DNA of 64,000 bases from Neodontobutis hainanensis (GCA_024349245.1 JALDNG010000514.1:1-64000), one strand, 5' to 3'; shown: positions 1-11,757, counted from the first letter of the stretch. Numbers and translations are program-made. The notes: generated from the letters alone by a model not told the origin.

Positions 1-37
1 AGTTTTCCTGGTCCCCTAGTGCCCAGACTGCTTTCCA

Positions 38-440
38 GTGGTTGAAGAACTGTTTTACATCCGCTCCAATACTAACTCTTCCAGACACCAACCATCAGTT
101 CATGTAAGAGGTGGAATCCTGTCACAGAGGTCAGTAGATGATGATAAAATACATTCTTGTCTAAGAAGCTTTCCCCAGCAGAACAAAACTTACGATGTTG
201 GAGGTCGAGAGTTGCTGGCAATTAAAATGGTTCTGGAGGAATGGAGACATCTGATGGAGGGTACGCAGCAGCCTTTCCTAGTCTGGACTGATCATAACAA
301 TCTGGAGTACCTTAAAGCAGCCAAGAGACTGAATCCCTAACAGGCCCGGTATGCCCTATTTTTTTCCCCAGTTCAATTTCACAGTATCATATCGCCCAGG
401 CTCCAAGAATCTCAAGGTTGACTCTTTCTAGACAGTTTTT
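38..440 (+). pseudogene. Ty3/gypsy pol remnant, RNase H region
   Basis: The translation carries the Ty3/gypsy RNase H signature: DVGGRELLAI, then VWTDHNNLEYL, then AKRLNP, the part of pol that follows the reverse transcriptase. The frame stops at 338-340 (TAA). The downstream bases still encode the family continuation (QARYALFF, then SYRPGSKN) in shifted frames up to about 430. The element enters from the left edge, so RT and gag are outside the window. No integrase could be recognised downstream. This is a dead retrotransposon, not a host gene. Confidence 0.8.
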
Positions 441-1776
441 TCCTGACAGGGACCCTGAATAGTCTTCCCCCATTCTGATGGTGTTTTGGAGGAAAGCAAT
501 GTGAACAGAGCAGATGCTTTGTGGTGTGTTCAATTTAATTAGATAATTGATAAAAGTAATATTAAAATGAAATTGTGGATTTAAAGAATTTCTACAAGCA
601 TATGACAATAGATCATGAGAAACTAGTTCTGATCGATATAAATTATTTATATAATATATTTATACAAACTGAGAGATCAGGGACAGGTGCAGTGTAAAGC
701 AGAAGTCTGGAGGTTTTGTGAAAGTAAGACCATTAGACCAGCATTGCCTGCTGACCGGAAACATGCGTCCTTAAAGGATCCTCATTTTATTTGTGCACAT
801 ACGATGTGACAGAGAACATCGTGAGTAGAAACTCACACTTTAGGAGCCAAACAGCAGCTCCTTTAGGTTTATTTGAGAGCCCCATAAACATCAACAAGAG
901 GGGTCCTTCGAGGTGTCCTTAATGAATATAAGGCTAAAATTCAATTAGCATTGGGATTTGAATTTTTACCTTCTTAAATAATTTGCAAATGTAGTGTATT
1001 AAGTATATTTATAACCAGCAAAGGTTTAAAAATTGCACAAGAGATGCTGTAACTGTGAATTAAAACTGGAAATGAGAGAAAACTGGTCCAAGGACTGGAC
1101 TGGATGTGGCCTTTGCTGGGTCAACATTCCTGGACATGCACCTGCCCAACGAATATGGTCAAGGCTTTGACCTCAGATGAACACTTTGATATCTGTGGGA
1201 CGTTAACGTTTGCATGTTCACCAACGGGACAACAGCTCCAGGACGGATCATACGACAGTCCTAAGGGCCGTATGGTTCATTGAAGTTATTATGCTTAAGA
1301 GAATTGATTTTAATCATTATGAATGTGCATAAGTCTCACTCCATGTGTTTTTCTTTTTCGTTACAGGGACAGTAATGGACAGGCAGGGACAGGCCGGAGA
1401 TCTTGAGTCCGATGGGGCGACCAGCTTAAACTCTGGCATATTTTTTTACTTTATTTTGCAGTGACACTGTGTTTTGGATTTATGAACTTTAAAGAATTTG
1501 ATTTTGAAGAATCAGTGCATGACTCTGTGGAGTCCCATTTGATTGTGAACATATCCCTGTATAATAATTTTTGTCTTTTATTTGAAATGTGTTTTGAGAT
1601 TCAGTTGAAGTGATTACATAAAGTTGATGCTTGATGTTTGTGTGTTGACGCCGCCTTGGAGTAGAAAGGTTTTCACCAGTGTTAGGTCTGAGTTTTTGCT
1701 TCTGTCATAGTATACAATTCACACTCAAGCTAATATGTCGTTTATGCTAATGGTTATCTGCATAAAGAGGGGGGAA
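441..1776. other. No gene recognised; decayed retroelement interior
   Basis: AT-rich sequence with short stop-filled frames. It lies between the gypsy RNase H piece and a purine-rich tract (1764-1775) just ahead of a probable LTR. It may be the degraded integrase and 3' interior of the same element, but no integrase motif was found. Confidence 0.35.
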
Positions 1777-2097
1777 TGTTATAATAATTTTTATTTTTAC
1801 TATTTATAGTTACTGGGTGCTCATAGTTCTCTTCAGGTCATGTCAAATTCATGTCCTTCTGGAATTATACTAGACATGACTTGCCATGTGACTTCGGCAC
1901 CTGGAGCTTGGGCCTTGGAGAGTGTGTATGAATGATTCGCCTCCTACAGGTTTCACAGCAATGTGAAACCCGTTTTGTTTACTTTCCCAAGCAAACCTCA
2001 CTCTGTACCATTGTGACATGTCTGTACTTTGCTTCATTCTTGCAAGAATTAAACCTGGCCATTGCTTTTTAAATTATATTAAGTGTCTCTCTAGACA
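1777..2097 (+). repeat. Probable 3' LTR of a retroelement
   Basis: A purine-rich tract AAAGAGGGGGGAA (1764-1776) directly precedes TGTTATAATAA, the usual arrangement of polypurine tract and TG-starting LTR. The segment can be closed at CTAGACA (2091-2097), giving a TG...CA unit of about 320 bp. No partner LTR is in the window, so both boundaries are inferred. The orientation matches the gypsy pol remnant at 38-440, which suggests one decayed element. Confidence 0.45.
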
Positions 2098-2129
2098 AAG
2101 GACCAAATATATTTTTTTTTACCTTGGCC

Positions 2130-2345
2130 ATGTCAACACCTCATACTTCTTGACACTCAGGTAGGTTGCAGTTGTGGAATATGGCAGCACTGGAGGATAA
2201 TGAGTTCCTGGTAGCTTCACGTTTGATTCTTCCCAAATCTTTGGTGGTTAATTTGCATCTTTTCTTCTCATCACTTTTTTTGCAACACTGTTCACTATTC
2301 GCTACAAAATCTTGGGTTCTGTGATCACGCCCCAATATCTTAAAT
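2130..2345 (-). pseudogene. Tc1-like transposase N-terminal scrap
   Basis: The minus-strand reading contains KLTTKDLGRIKREATRN followed by SSSAAIFHNCNLPE. This matches the second helix-turn-helix (paired-like) segment of fish Tc1-like transposases. No DDE core follows, so this is a truncated fossil. It lies just past the 3' end of DOHH. Confidence 0.65.
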
Positions 2346-2772
2346 ATTTCAAAAGTGCTGCATCCCTGTGACTTTTTACAATATTTGATTTTTCAGAGTC
2401 AGTTAAATCTCTTTTTTGGCCCATTTTTTCTGAGGAGAAGAATCTGCCTAATAATTATGCACATCTTGATACAAGGTCTTGATTTCCTTAGGCCACACCC
2501 TCCCTCAGTACACAAATACACATCACCTGATATGCATTAAGTCCAATAAGGATTCAAGTTTTTACAGCTTGGAGTTGGGAATTATGGATGAAGAATATTG
2601 CTTAGATCTTGTCTATACATATAAATAACACATCACAAATGTATTTTTTTTAAATTTCAAATTTAATTTAATCCCACTTTAGGAGGACCATGTGTGTCCT
2701 GAGTCCACAGAGAACACAAATATGTATTTCTAATAGTTCATTTGACACATTTAAAATGTGTTCAAAATGTGT
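2346..2772 (-). other. DOHH 3' flank / probable 3' UTR
   Basis: No ORF or repeat was recognised. The segment follows the DOHH stop codon on the minus strand. An ATTAAA-type motif occurs on the minus strand near 2670 and could serve as a weak polyadenylation signal. That assignment is tentative. Confidence 0.3.
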
Positions 2773-3083
2773 TCAACACTGTAAGCGGACTAATCCATCA
2801 GCGTACTGGAACTCGTGGCTGGTTTCATACTGCAGCATGTCTAGAGCCACTTCACAGCTTTCCTTAACAACACGCTCCCCATCACTACGGTAACGCTGGA
2901 GCACAGATAGACATTCTTGTTTGCCAATGGAGCCTAGAGCCTCAGCTGCCTCATGTCGGACCATAGGGTTCTCCCCGGCTCGCTCCAGGGCAGCACTCAG
3001 TGCCGGGATGGCTGCGGGGTGCTGCATCTGTCCCAGGACGTACCCGATCTCATGACGAAAGAGAGCGCTGGAGCACTGCAAGC
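2773..3083 (-). CDS. dohh: DOHH last coding exon (HEAT repeats, C-terminus)
   Basis: Acceptor AG at 3085-3084; stop TGA at 2775-2773. The exon completes the glycine split with the previous exon (GAT G|GC). It carries two of the four His-Glu metal-binding motifs, LFRHEIGYVLGQ and MVRHEAAEALG, then the family C-terminus with ESCEVALDM and FQYADGL. These motifs hold the di-iron centre that hydroxylates deoxyhypusine-50/51 of eIF5A to hypusine. The intact reading frame and motifs indicate a functional exon. Confidence 0.95.
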
Positions 3084-3496
3084 CTGACAGGAAAGAGATG
3101 TACAGCTGTCAGTAACAGATACAGACCATTCATTTGATATGGCATTCTCCAGACACTAGATTATGTGCTGCTTCTTTTTCAAACATCTACTCTGCAAGAA
3201 AAATTCAGCCAGCAGACCTAGTACAAACTAAGCATCAGAACAGAGAGGGAAACGCAAAGTACGATTTGGAACATCACATGTGTGGTAAAGCCAGAGGGTC
3301 TGTTCTTTGAGCTGCAGTTCTCTGGAGTCAGAGAGACCACAGAAACTTAAATAACCTTTATGTTGTAACTTCTGAGCCTGTGAGACATCACAGGCTCAGA
3401 AGAGTGTTTTGCCCCTTAAACTGAGTCAGCAAAATGCTTATCAACAGCCACAACAACATTCATTGTACAAGATTGATAAATGCAGTGTGCTCCTAC

Positions 3497-3737
3497 CATC
3501 TGCCAGTGCAAGCACAGCCTCCTCACTGCCCAGGTTTCTTAGTGCAAACATTGCTCTGTAGCGATCAAACAGAGGCAGACTTTCATTGAGAAGGATGTCC
3601 CGCAGCTCCGAGGGGCTCTTTGTCACTGCAGGAGGAGCCGGGTCTACAGATGAATAAGGGCTTGTGTCTTCCAGTTTGTCTGCTCCACTCTCCAGCCATT
3701 CCAGCCGGCGCACAGCCAGCTGACACGTCTCGGCCAC
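3497..3737 (-). CDS. dohh: DOHH coding exon (central linker region)
   Basis: Acceptor AG at 3739-3738, donor GT at 3496-3495. It encodes the stretch starting VAETCQLAVRRLEWL and ending RYRAMFALRNLGSEEAVLAL. This is the conserved bridge between the N- and C-terminal HEAT-repeat halves of deoxyhypusine hydroxylase. It begins in phase 0 after the exon at 5232-5156 and ends in phase 1, matching the following exon. Confidence 0.95.
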
Positions 3738-5155
3738 CTACACACAAATAGCTTCAATGTAGCAGTACTGCTTTCATCTGGCCCTCACTTTCTCTGTCCA
3801 TTATTCTGGGTTCATTCGCACAGTGGAATTCGCTTTTTATTCAGTCAGGTGAGCGCTGCATGCTGACACATTACCATCTGCCTGGATTATCTAATGCAGT
3901 GTAGCGCCAAACTCAAAGTGGTGAGGGGCTGCAAAAGTAAATAAAAATAAATTCTAGGGGCAGATGATTTTGACAGTTTGAAGCTTATAATAGATTTTGA
4001 GTTTATATTAAACATTTCCTCCTTTGATATATACAGGTTTGAGTTGGATTTGGACAGGTTTGGGTTGGATTTCAAGGTTTAGTTGAATTTAGACAGGTTT
4101 TAGATGGATTTAAACAGTTATTTCTCTTCGTAGCAAAAACTGGCTTTACCTATAAGATTTAAGAAAACAAAATCAATTTGATTGAAATTCAACTAAAACC
4201 TGTTTAAATCCAACTACCACACAGTGCCAAAGATATCACCTACAATGCCATTATAAACATTGCAAAAGGCTGCATTTAGTCTCCGGCCCTTGAATTTAAC
4301 ATGTCTGATCTAAAGCTACTCCTTTGTTTCACAAAGAGGAAGTTTTTTGTGTAGCCCTCAGCCAAACACAGCTTATCTGGTTTTAACTCAGTGATGAACA
4401 CTGGGGCCAGGTTTGTTCAAAAAGATAATCGCAAAGATCCTATAGATTAGTGCGTCCTTCGACTGGCGGGTGGGCGGTAGAAAAAATAAATAAAAATAAA
4501 ATTCAGTTCATGAGTTGAGGTTTCAAACAGGTGTTGATGAGCTCTATAGAATTCAAACAATACATAATTATGACCTATTAACACATCCAGGATTTGACTG
4601 AATAATTAGTCTCATTTACAAGTGTGGTATGCTATCAATATTGTTTACTAAAGGAAAAGATAAAACATGATTCCAAATTTTCCTGTTTCCTTGTTAAATG
4701 ACCGTTTTTGGGATGTGTAGTTTTTATTACGCTTCTGGGTATCAATGTAACTTCTCCTTGTGTATCCGCTGAGGTTGGTTTTCCCCCCTTGAATGGATGA
4801 TTGCACCAGAGGTTATGTGTTTTATGTACTTATTCAGTCACTTAAGTATGCATACATTTACATTATGTGCCTTATGATTTTGTATGGTTAATTATAAATC
4901 AATTGTTGTATGATATCAATATATATAAACAGTTTATTAATGGAAAAGATAAAACAGATGTTACACACACACATACAACGGAAGATCTGGTTAAGATAAA
5001 GTTACCCGGCACTAGGAGACATCTTAAACTGGGTCATAGGTCAAGAATGTAGGTCAAGGAAAGTAATAGAGAAGCCAGTTTCAGGCATGACGACTCTATG
5101 TCAGAAATCTGTTGAAGATGGTACCTCTATGACAGAAATCTGTTGAAGATGGTAC
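3738..5155 (-). other. DOHH intron
   Basis: AT-rich intron with no recognisable gene. The stretch at 4000-4210 has short, loosely repeated pieces around GTTTGAGTTGGATTT. A 31-bp tandem repeat at its upstream edge (5094-5155) copies the splice donor of the preceding exon. Confidence 0.6.
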
Positions 5156-5160
5156 CTCTA
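5094..5160 (-). repeat. 31-bp tandem repeat spanning the DOHH splice donor
   Basis: The unit beginning CTCTATG[T/A]CAGAAATC recurs at 5094, 5125 and 5156 with an exact 31-bp period. On the minus strand the unit includes the exon end and its GT. The donor AGAG|GTACC therefore occurs at 5156/5155 and again identically at 5125/5124. The oldest copy, at 5094, has lost the GT. Confidence 0.9.
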
Positions 5161-5232
5161 TGACAGGATCCTGGCTGTATTCTTTGAGCAGATCCAGAAC
5201 AACAGGATTACCAATTGCCCCCAGAGCCTCTC
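5156..5232 (-). CDS. dohh: DOHH coding exon (77 nt)
   Basis: Acceptor AG at 5234-5233, donor GT at 5155-5154. It encodes GEALGAIGNPVVLDLL and then KEYSQDPVIE, which continues the second HE motif (MVRHEA|GEALG) begun in the previous exon. Phases 1 and 0 agree with the neighbouring exons. A duplicated donor lies 31 nt downstream. Confidence 0.92.
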
Positions 5233-5257
5233 CTGGAAAGGGCAAAAGGAGTAACAG

Positions 5258-5345
5258 GTATTATGTTAAATTACATGGATTTAAAAACCGCTTTTCCACT
5301 AGGCACTCAAAGCGCTTTACAATAGACCTAGTGTTTTATTAAGTA
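5258..5345 (-). repeat. SINE tail fragment
   Basis: The minus strand reads GTAAAGCGCTTTGAGTGCC followed by TAGTGGAAAAGC, the common 3' tail of tRNA-derived fish SINEs. No promoter head is attached. Confidence 0.5.
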
Positions 5346-5749
5346 TTAGTTTCGAAGATTGTGATTTTTCATGCCTCTTTTTTTAAGCATTACACTAGGA
5401 AAAAACATAAAAAAAACATGTAAAAAAAAAAAAAACGGACAGTCTAAATTCAAGACTGGGAGGCTGGAGAGTACAAAACTAAAAAAAAAAAACTAAAAAA
5501 AAACATGGTATATTATTACAATTCTATACAGTATATCGTTTAGATAAAGTGGTTGAGGAGTGAAAAGAATGGCAGCAAAATACCCTATTATTACTATTGT
5601 CTAAATGTTGTTACTTTTATTGTTATTATTATACCAAACAGTCCACAGGGTACTAAATAAGTACTATATTCACACAGACAGCCATTGAAACACAAAAATA
5701 CACTTTTCCCCCATTACTTCACTATTTTGGGTTGCAATTATTACTTATT

Positions 5750-6300
5750 TATAGTTGTCCTCATAAGTTTATAAGAATTTGGCACTTCTTGGCACTTTTT
5801 CAGAAAATATGAATGATAAAAAGAAAATTTCACTCATAGTTAGTGGTTGGGTGAAGCCATTTATTGTAAAACAACTGTGTTTACTCTACCCAGATGGCCC
5901 TGATCAAAAAGTGTACATACCCAGGTGATTCTGGCCTGATAACATGCAAGTTGACATGAATAGGTTTGAATGGACACTAAAGGTAACCATCCTCACCTGT
6001 GACCCCTTTGCCACAACTGTCAGGAAAATTGTTTGGGATGCATAGAAAAACCCACAAACAACTTTAGTTGAAATACAGGACTCTCTGAAAAATAGTGGTG
6101 TAACTGTTTCAAGATGGACAATAAGGAGGCACTTGAAGAGAAATGGGCTGCATGGTCGAGTTGCCAGAAGAAAGCCATTCTTATGCAAATGCCACAAAGC
6201 ATCCCGCTTATAATACGCCAAACACATCAGAGACAAGCTTCAAAACTTCTGGAACAAAGTCATTTGGAGTGATGAGCCCGAAACAGCATTGTCTTTGATG
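5750..6300 (+). mobile_element. Decayed Tc1-like element (same family as 13223-14845)
   Basis: The left end, AGTTGTCCTCATAAGTTTA, matches the terminal inverted repeat of the Tc1 element at 13223. Plus-strand translation from about 6140 gives HGRVARRKPF and later WNKVIWSDE, the DDE-domain entry of a Tc1-like transposase, broken by stops. The right end is missing; AT-rich hAT-like sequence takes over near 6300. Confidence 0.7.
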
Positions 6301-6371
6301 GCCTGTTTTAATTTTAGTTTTTGTCTAGTCCTTGTGTGAATTTGTCATTTTAGATTTTTTTAGTTTTAGTC

Positions 6372-6409
<38 letters not shown>

Positions 6410-7200
6410 TTCATACTCTTAAGTCTAGCCAAGTTTCAATCCACTAAAAGTCAGAGAATTTAGTCTTATTTTAGTAAAAGTTATTTATGACTATTTTTTG
6501 TCTAATTTTAGTTTAATTTTTTATTTTATTTTAGTATATTTAAGTATACATGGAGTCAGTCAGGTAGGACTAAGAACCCACATTACACTCTTTCACAAAA
6601 ATCACATATTACACATCTTACACCTACTAGTCACACATGTTTGTCTCTGTTGTTTTTATCTCCAGTGGCTAACGTTTAAAGCCAACATTAAAGACACACA
6701 TTAACCACAACCTTGTGAAAGGCATGGCCTTTCTAAATTAGAAAGTAACATTAAATAAATGTCTTAATTTACCTCAATTTCATTATGGAATGCCTTGAAA
6801 TGTCTCTTAAGATTTGTGTTGTTTTTTACCTGTGATTTTGTAGCCGCATTTCTCCCCATCTTTTTCCACAACACAGTCAGATTTCTTTTCCACTTCTGTG
6901 TAATGAAGTTTTTCCAAATGTCATTTATTCTTTTTCTCCTGAAGACGAACCCTGGCTGGCCGGCCATTGGTGCCTTTCTCTAAGTCACTTTGTTTGTTGT
7001 CATCTTCTAAATAATGTCGCCTGTGTCTGTGCAGTGCAACCTGATACAGACATAGGAAACAGAAATACTGAAAAATAATAACGCAACTCAATGAGATAAA
7101 ATAATGGTATAACATTTTATTTATTTTGGTCAGAAAGTTTAAAAGACATTTTAGAGTAGTTTTTATTTTGTAAACCACATTTGGTCTAGATTTTATTATA
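6300..7200 (-). mobile_element. Degraded hAT-like element with BED-finger remnant
   Basis: The minus-strand reading at 6764-6967 contains NDIWKNFI and KSQVKNNTNLKRHFKAFH, resembling the BED zinc finger of hAT transposases. The upstream cysteine pair appears lost. The flank at 6300-6540 is rich in TTTTAGT/ACTAAAA steps typical of fish hAT ends and includes a poly-A run near 6376-6402. No dimerisation domain is visible, so the class assignment is moderate. Confidence 0.4.
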
Positions 7201-7263
7201 TACACTCACCTAAAGGATTATTAGGAACACCATACTAATACTATGTTTGACCCCCTTTCACCT

Positions 7264-7683
7264 TCAGAACTGTCTTAATTCTACGTGGCATTGATTCAAC
7301 AAGGTGCTGAAAGCATTCTTTAGAATAGTTGGCCCATATTGATGGATAGCATCTTGCAGTTGTTGGAGATTTGTGGGATGCACATCCAGGGCACAAAGCT
7401 CCCGTTCAACCACATCCCAAAGATGCTCTATTGAGTTGAGATCTGGTGACTGTGGGGGCCATTTTAGTTCAGTGAACTCATTGTCATGTTCAAGAAACCA
7501 ATTTGAAATGATGCAAGCTTTGTGACATGGTGCATTATCCTGCTGGAAGTAGCCATCAAAGGATGGGTACATGGTGGTCATAAAGGGATGGACATGGTCA
7601 TAAACAATGCTCAGGTGGGCCGTGGCATTTAAACAATGCCCAATTGGCACTAAGGGGCCTAAAGTGTGCCAAGAAAACATCAC
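7264..7683 (-). pseudogene. Tc1-like transposase, catalytic C-terminal part
   Basis: It holds the second catalytic Asp (FQQDNAPCH) and the third acidic position (SPDLNSIEHLWD), then the usual Tc1 C-terminal helix. The first Asp region lies upstream in another frame, so no full-length enzyme can be made. Its introduced stops and frameshifts mark it as a fossil. Confidence 0.8.
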
Positions 7684-7894
7684 ACAACATTACACCACCA
7701 CCACCAGCCTGCACAGTGGTAACAAGGCATGATGGATCCATGTTCTCATTCTGTTTACGCCAAATTCTGACAGAAATCGAGACTCATCAGACCAGGCAAC
7801 ATTTGTCCAGTCTTCAACTGCCCGATTTTGGTGAGCTCATGCAAATAGTAGCCTCTTTTTGTGTAGTGGAGATGAATAGTACCCGGTTGGGTCT

Positions 7895-8206
7895 TCAGCT
7901 GTTGTAGCCCATCCGCCTCAAGATTGTGCATGTTGTGGCTTCACAAATGCTTTGCTGCATACATCGGTTGTAACGAGTGGCTATTTCAGTCAAAGTTGCT
8001 CTTCTATCAGCTTGAATCAGTCGGCCTATTCTCCTCTGACCTCTAGCATCAACAAGGCATTTTTGCCCACAAGACTGACAGATACTGGATGTATTTCCCT
8101 TTTCACACCATTCTTTGTAAACCCTAGAAATGGTTGTGCTTGAAAATCCCAGTAACTGAGCAGATTGTGAAATACTCAGACCGGCACGTCTGGCACCAAC
8201 AACCAT
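7895..8206 (-). pseudogene. Tc1-like transposase, DNA-binding N-terminal part
   Basis: Bipartite paired-like DNA-binding region: SISQSAQLLGFSSTTISRVY (first HTH) and DARGQRRIGRLIQ followed by RRATLTEIATRYN (second HTH). It starts at a methionine close to the expected family start but is separated by frameshift from the catalytic half. Confidence 0.8.
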
Positions 8207-8278
8207 GACACGCTCAAAATTGCTTAAATCACCTTTCTTTTATTCATTTATTTATATATATATATAAAACTCTGTCCT

Positions 8279-9032
8279 TCACCCTCCGCGGGTGGTCTTT
8301 ATCAGAGGCCTGGGAGCTTGAGGGTTCTGCTTTGCTGTTCCTAGTACTGCACTTTTCTGGACCGAGATGTCTGGTGTTCTTCCAGGGATCTGCTGTAGCC
8401 ACTCTTCCAGTTTGGGGGTCACTGTGCTCCGAGTGCTCCGATGACCACGGGCACCACTGTCGCCTTCACCTTCCAAGTCTTTTCTAGCTCTTCTCTGAGC
8501 CCTTGGTATTTCTCTAGTTTCTCATGTTCCTTTTTCCTGATGTTGCAATCACTTGGTATTGCCACATCAACCACAACGGTTTTCCTCTGCTGTTTGTCCT
8601 CCACCACGATGTCTGGTTGGTTCGCCATTACCATTCAGTCAGTCTGAATCTGGAAGTCCCACAGGATCTTGGCTTGGTCATTCTCTACCACCTTTGGAGT
8701 TATTTTCCACTTTGACCTCGGGGTTTCCAGTCCGCACTGTGTACAGATGTTCCTGTACACTATGCCAGCCACTTGGTTATTGTGCGTTCCATGTATGCTT
8801 TCCCTGCCAGCATCTTACACCCTGCAGTTAAGTGTTGGATTGTCTCAGGGGCCTGTTTGCACAGCCTACACCTTGGGTCTTGTCTGGTGTGGTAGATCTG
8901 GGCCTCTATTGCTCTGGTGCTCAGGGCTTGAGTACAGTTATGTTCCGGTGGCACATTCCATGTAGGGGTTTGTCTTCCCATGATGGTCCCTCCTCCAGCT
9001 CCTCTTCCGCTGTTCCCCATTGCCTGAGACAT
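8279..9032 (-). pseudogene. LINE C-terminal CCHC finger and restriction-like endonuclease
   Basis: Two or three overlapping frames give CRLCKQAPETIQHLTAGC (C-x2-C-x7-H-x4-C) and further downstream PDIVVEDKQQRKTVVVDVA, a PD-(x)n-D endonuclease core, ending VVPVVIGALGA. This endonuclease type gives R4 elements relaxed target-site preference. Frameshifts separate the pieces. Confidence 0.75.
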
Positions 9033-9215
9033 TCACTAAGCACGTCATCTGTCGGGGCCTTATCTTTGATGTACTTGTGGATCTTGGATGTTTCATCCTG
9101 GATAGTGGCTTTAACACTCACTAGTCCATGGCCGCCTTCCTTACGGCTAGCGTACAGTCGCAGGATGCTGGATTTGGGATGGAACCCTCCATGCATGGTG
9201 AGGAGCTTTCGTGTC

Positions 9216-9761
9216 TTAATGTCTGTGGTCTGTATCTCTTCCTTTGGCCACCTTATTATTCTCGCAGGGTATTTGATCACTGGCAGGGCGTGCCTTGTTC
9301 TTGCCATTGAGCTGACTTCTTAGGACTTGCCTTACTCGTTGGAGGTATTTGGCAGTTGCTGTTTTCCTTGTTACCTCTTCAAGGTTGCCATTTGCCTGTG
9401 GTATTCCAAGGTACTTGTAACCATCCTCAATGTCTGCTATTGTTTCTTCTGGTAGTGAGACCCCTTCTGTGTGGACTACCTTCCCTCTTTTTGTCACCAT
9501 TCGACTACACTTCTCAAGCCCAAATGACATCCCAATGTCAGAGCTGTAGATCCTGGTGGTGTGGGTCAGTGAGTCAATGTCCCGCTCGCTTCTAGCGTAT
9601 AGCTTGATGTCATCCATGTAGAGGAGGTGACTGATGGTGGCCCCATTCCTGAGTTGGTATCCATAGCCAGTTTTGTTGATTATTTGGCTGTGGGGGTTCA
9701 TCTCCTTGGTATATTTCACATTTGATGGATACTCTTGCAAGTGGCTTGCCATTGGCCTCAA
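9216..9761 (-). pseudogene. LINE reverse transcriptase palm with YMDD
   Basis: Contains SHLLYMDDIKLYARS, the active-site Asp pair of a non-LTR reverse transcriptase (residues 48-51 of this frame), then GMSFGLEKCSRMV and GYKYLGIPQANG, the conserved motifs downstream of the catalytic box. The frame is open for 181 codons but disconnected from flanking RT motifs, so the element is inactive as read. Confidence 0.8.
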
Positions 9762-11195
9762 GGGTGGTTTTCCATAGCCTCATCGAGTTTGCAATGAAGT
9801 GTCTTAGAGTCCTGTTGATTTTGTACATCTCCAAGCATTCAGTGATCCATGTGTGTGGCATTTGAGTCATATGCTTTCTTGTAATCAATCCAGGCAGTGC
9901 ACAGGTTGGTGTGTCGGGTTTTGCAGTCTTGGGTGACTGTTCTGTCAACCAGGAGTTGGTGTTCGGCTCTTCTGGTTTCTTTGCCGATGCCCTTCTGTGC
10001 TTTGCTCATGTATTGATCCATGTGCCCACTTATCTTAGCCGCGATGATGCCTGACATGAGCTTCCATGTTTTGGAGAGACAGGTTATTGGCCGATAGTTG
10101 GATGGGACTGTACCCTTTGTGGGATCCTTCAGGATCAGGATTGTACGCCCTTCGGTAAGCCATTCAGGGTGCGTCCCATCCCTTAGCAGCTGGTTCATTT
10201 GTGCTGCAAGGCGCTCGTGGAGTGCAGTGAACTTCTTTAGCCAGTAGGTGTGGATCCTGTCAGGGCCCGGTGCTGTCCAGTTTTTCATACCTGAGACTCT
10301 TTCTTGTGATGGTAACTGGATTCTGTTCAGGGAGGTTGCTGTGGTCCTCTCTCAGAGCCACCAGCCACTGTGCATCGCTGTTGTGTGATGCCTCCCTCTC
10401 CCATATACTTTTCCAGTATTGTTCAGTTTCCAGCCTTGGTGGGTCTGCTCTGTTGTTATTACCCTGCCACTGAGCGTACACTTTCGCAGGTTGAGTTGCG
10501 AACAGCCGGTTTATTCTTCTGGCTTCATTCTCTCTCGTGTACCTCTTTAGGCGGCTGGCCAAGGCTTGGAGCCTTTGTTTGGCAGTTTCAAGTGCTTCAG
10601 GTATTGGCATCTGGTTGTACCTATTGGGTACTTGTTTTCTCATTGCACCTTTCTTGGCCTTTTCTCACTTCTCTCCGTGCCTTCTTGATTTTAGCCTCCA
10701 GTCTTTGTTTCCATGGTGGGTATTGTTTCTAATGTTTCCTATGGATGCTCTTATAGCCAAGCATCTCGAGGATCACTGCTGCTGAGGTGTATATCAGCTC
10801 ATTGGTTTCAATGATGGATGTGGTAGCGATCGCACTCAATGCTGCATTCACATCTTCTAGGAGACTTTCTGGTGGTACTTCACTTAGCCATTGTAGTCGG
10901 GATTGCCTTTCATTCATTCTCGCCATGATCTTGTCTTTCAGGTCAGTCGCTGCCTCGTTCAGCGTTATTGCACTTGTTGGGGCTTCGTACCCAATCTCTG
11001 GTTGGGGAGCCCCTGTTGGCTCTCCTCTGACCTCTTGCCCTAGCGCCCCCTTGCCCTAGCATTTGTGTTGTATCTCAAGTTGTGATAACAGTTGCCGCTT
11101 GTGGATGTTGGAACACTGAGCTACTTGTTGCTTCGACATAAGCGTGGACTGTGGGTTTCAAAGTAACCATTCATCCCACATCCTCTTCATGTGTG

Positions 11196-11398
<203 letters not shown>

Positions 11399-11449
11399 GC
11401 GGTCAATCTGTGGTTGTTGTATGGTGCTATATAAGTAAATAATTGATTG

Positions 11450-11620
11450 AATACACAGTTTTAAGGACTGGGGTATGTAAACTATGATAAGGGGTCATTT
11501 GGGTAGTGTCTGTTGTCATTATGATTTAAAAAAATTAACAGTTGATTTACAATAAATGGCTTCACCCCTGTGTTATTCATAATTACCAATCACAAATTCT
11601 TCCAGCTTATGAGCACAAAT
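11450..11620 (-). mobile_element. Solo Tc1 end remnant
   Basis: The segment resembles the non-coding right part of the Tc1 element at 13223-14845: GGGTAGTGTCTGTTGTC, ATGATTTAAAAA, GGCTTCACCC and the terminus CTTATGAGCACAAAT. No transposase remains. It may be the other half of the truncated element at 5750. Confidence 0.6.
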
Positions 11621-11757
11621 GTATGTTGTACCATTTTTCTTGTTTATTGATACACTTATAAAAAATAAACAAAGATTGTAATTTTACTTTCAAAGATGTG
11701 ATGGGTTCAGGAGCTCAGTATGAACAGCTGATGAAACCTTGTGGAGTGATGCTTTAC

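Larger units (their letters stand above)
7203..8230 (-). mobile_element. Tc1-like transposon, 3' TIR present, 5' TIR lost
   Basis: The left edge carries the fish Tc1 terminus CACTCACCTAAAGGATTATT at 7203-7222. The minus strand encodes an N-terminal helix-turn-helix segment (7895-8206; ISQSAQLLGFSSTTISRVY) and a DDE C-terminal segment (7264-7683; FQQDNAPCHKA and SPDLNSIEHLWD). The two are in different frames with a gap at 7684-7894. The matching terminus expected beyond 8230 is absent; a TA repeat and a LINE follow instead. Confidence 0.85.
8270..11150 (-). mobile_element. R4-clade (Dong/Rex6-like) non-LTR retrotransposon, 5' truncated
   Basis: A series of minus-strand frames forms one ORF broken by frameshifts. 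From 5' to 3' it holds a pre-RT region (about 10926-10260), an RT fingers/palm segment with NWTAPGPDRIH and YRPITCLSKTWKL (10288-9839), the YMDD catalytic box (about 9620-9609), the thumb, a CCHC finger CRLCKQAPETIQHLTAGC (about 8860), and a restriction-like endonuclease with PDIVVEDK and VVDVAIPSD (8634-8419). RT followed by CCHC and a C-terminal endonuclease is diagnostic of the RLE-type R2/R4 group. The 3' end abuts a TA repeat at 8253-8265. Confidence 0.8.

Noticed and set aside
8441..9323. Several plus-strand ORFs of 60-160 codons across 8.4-11 kb
   Set aside because: Antisense shadows of the minus-strand LINE reverse transcriptase and endonuclease.
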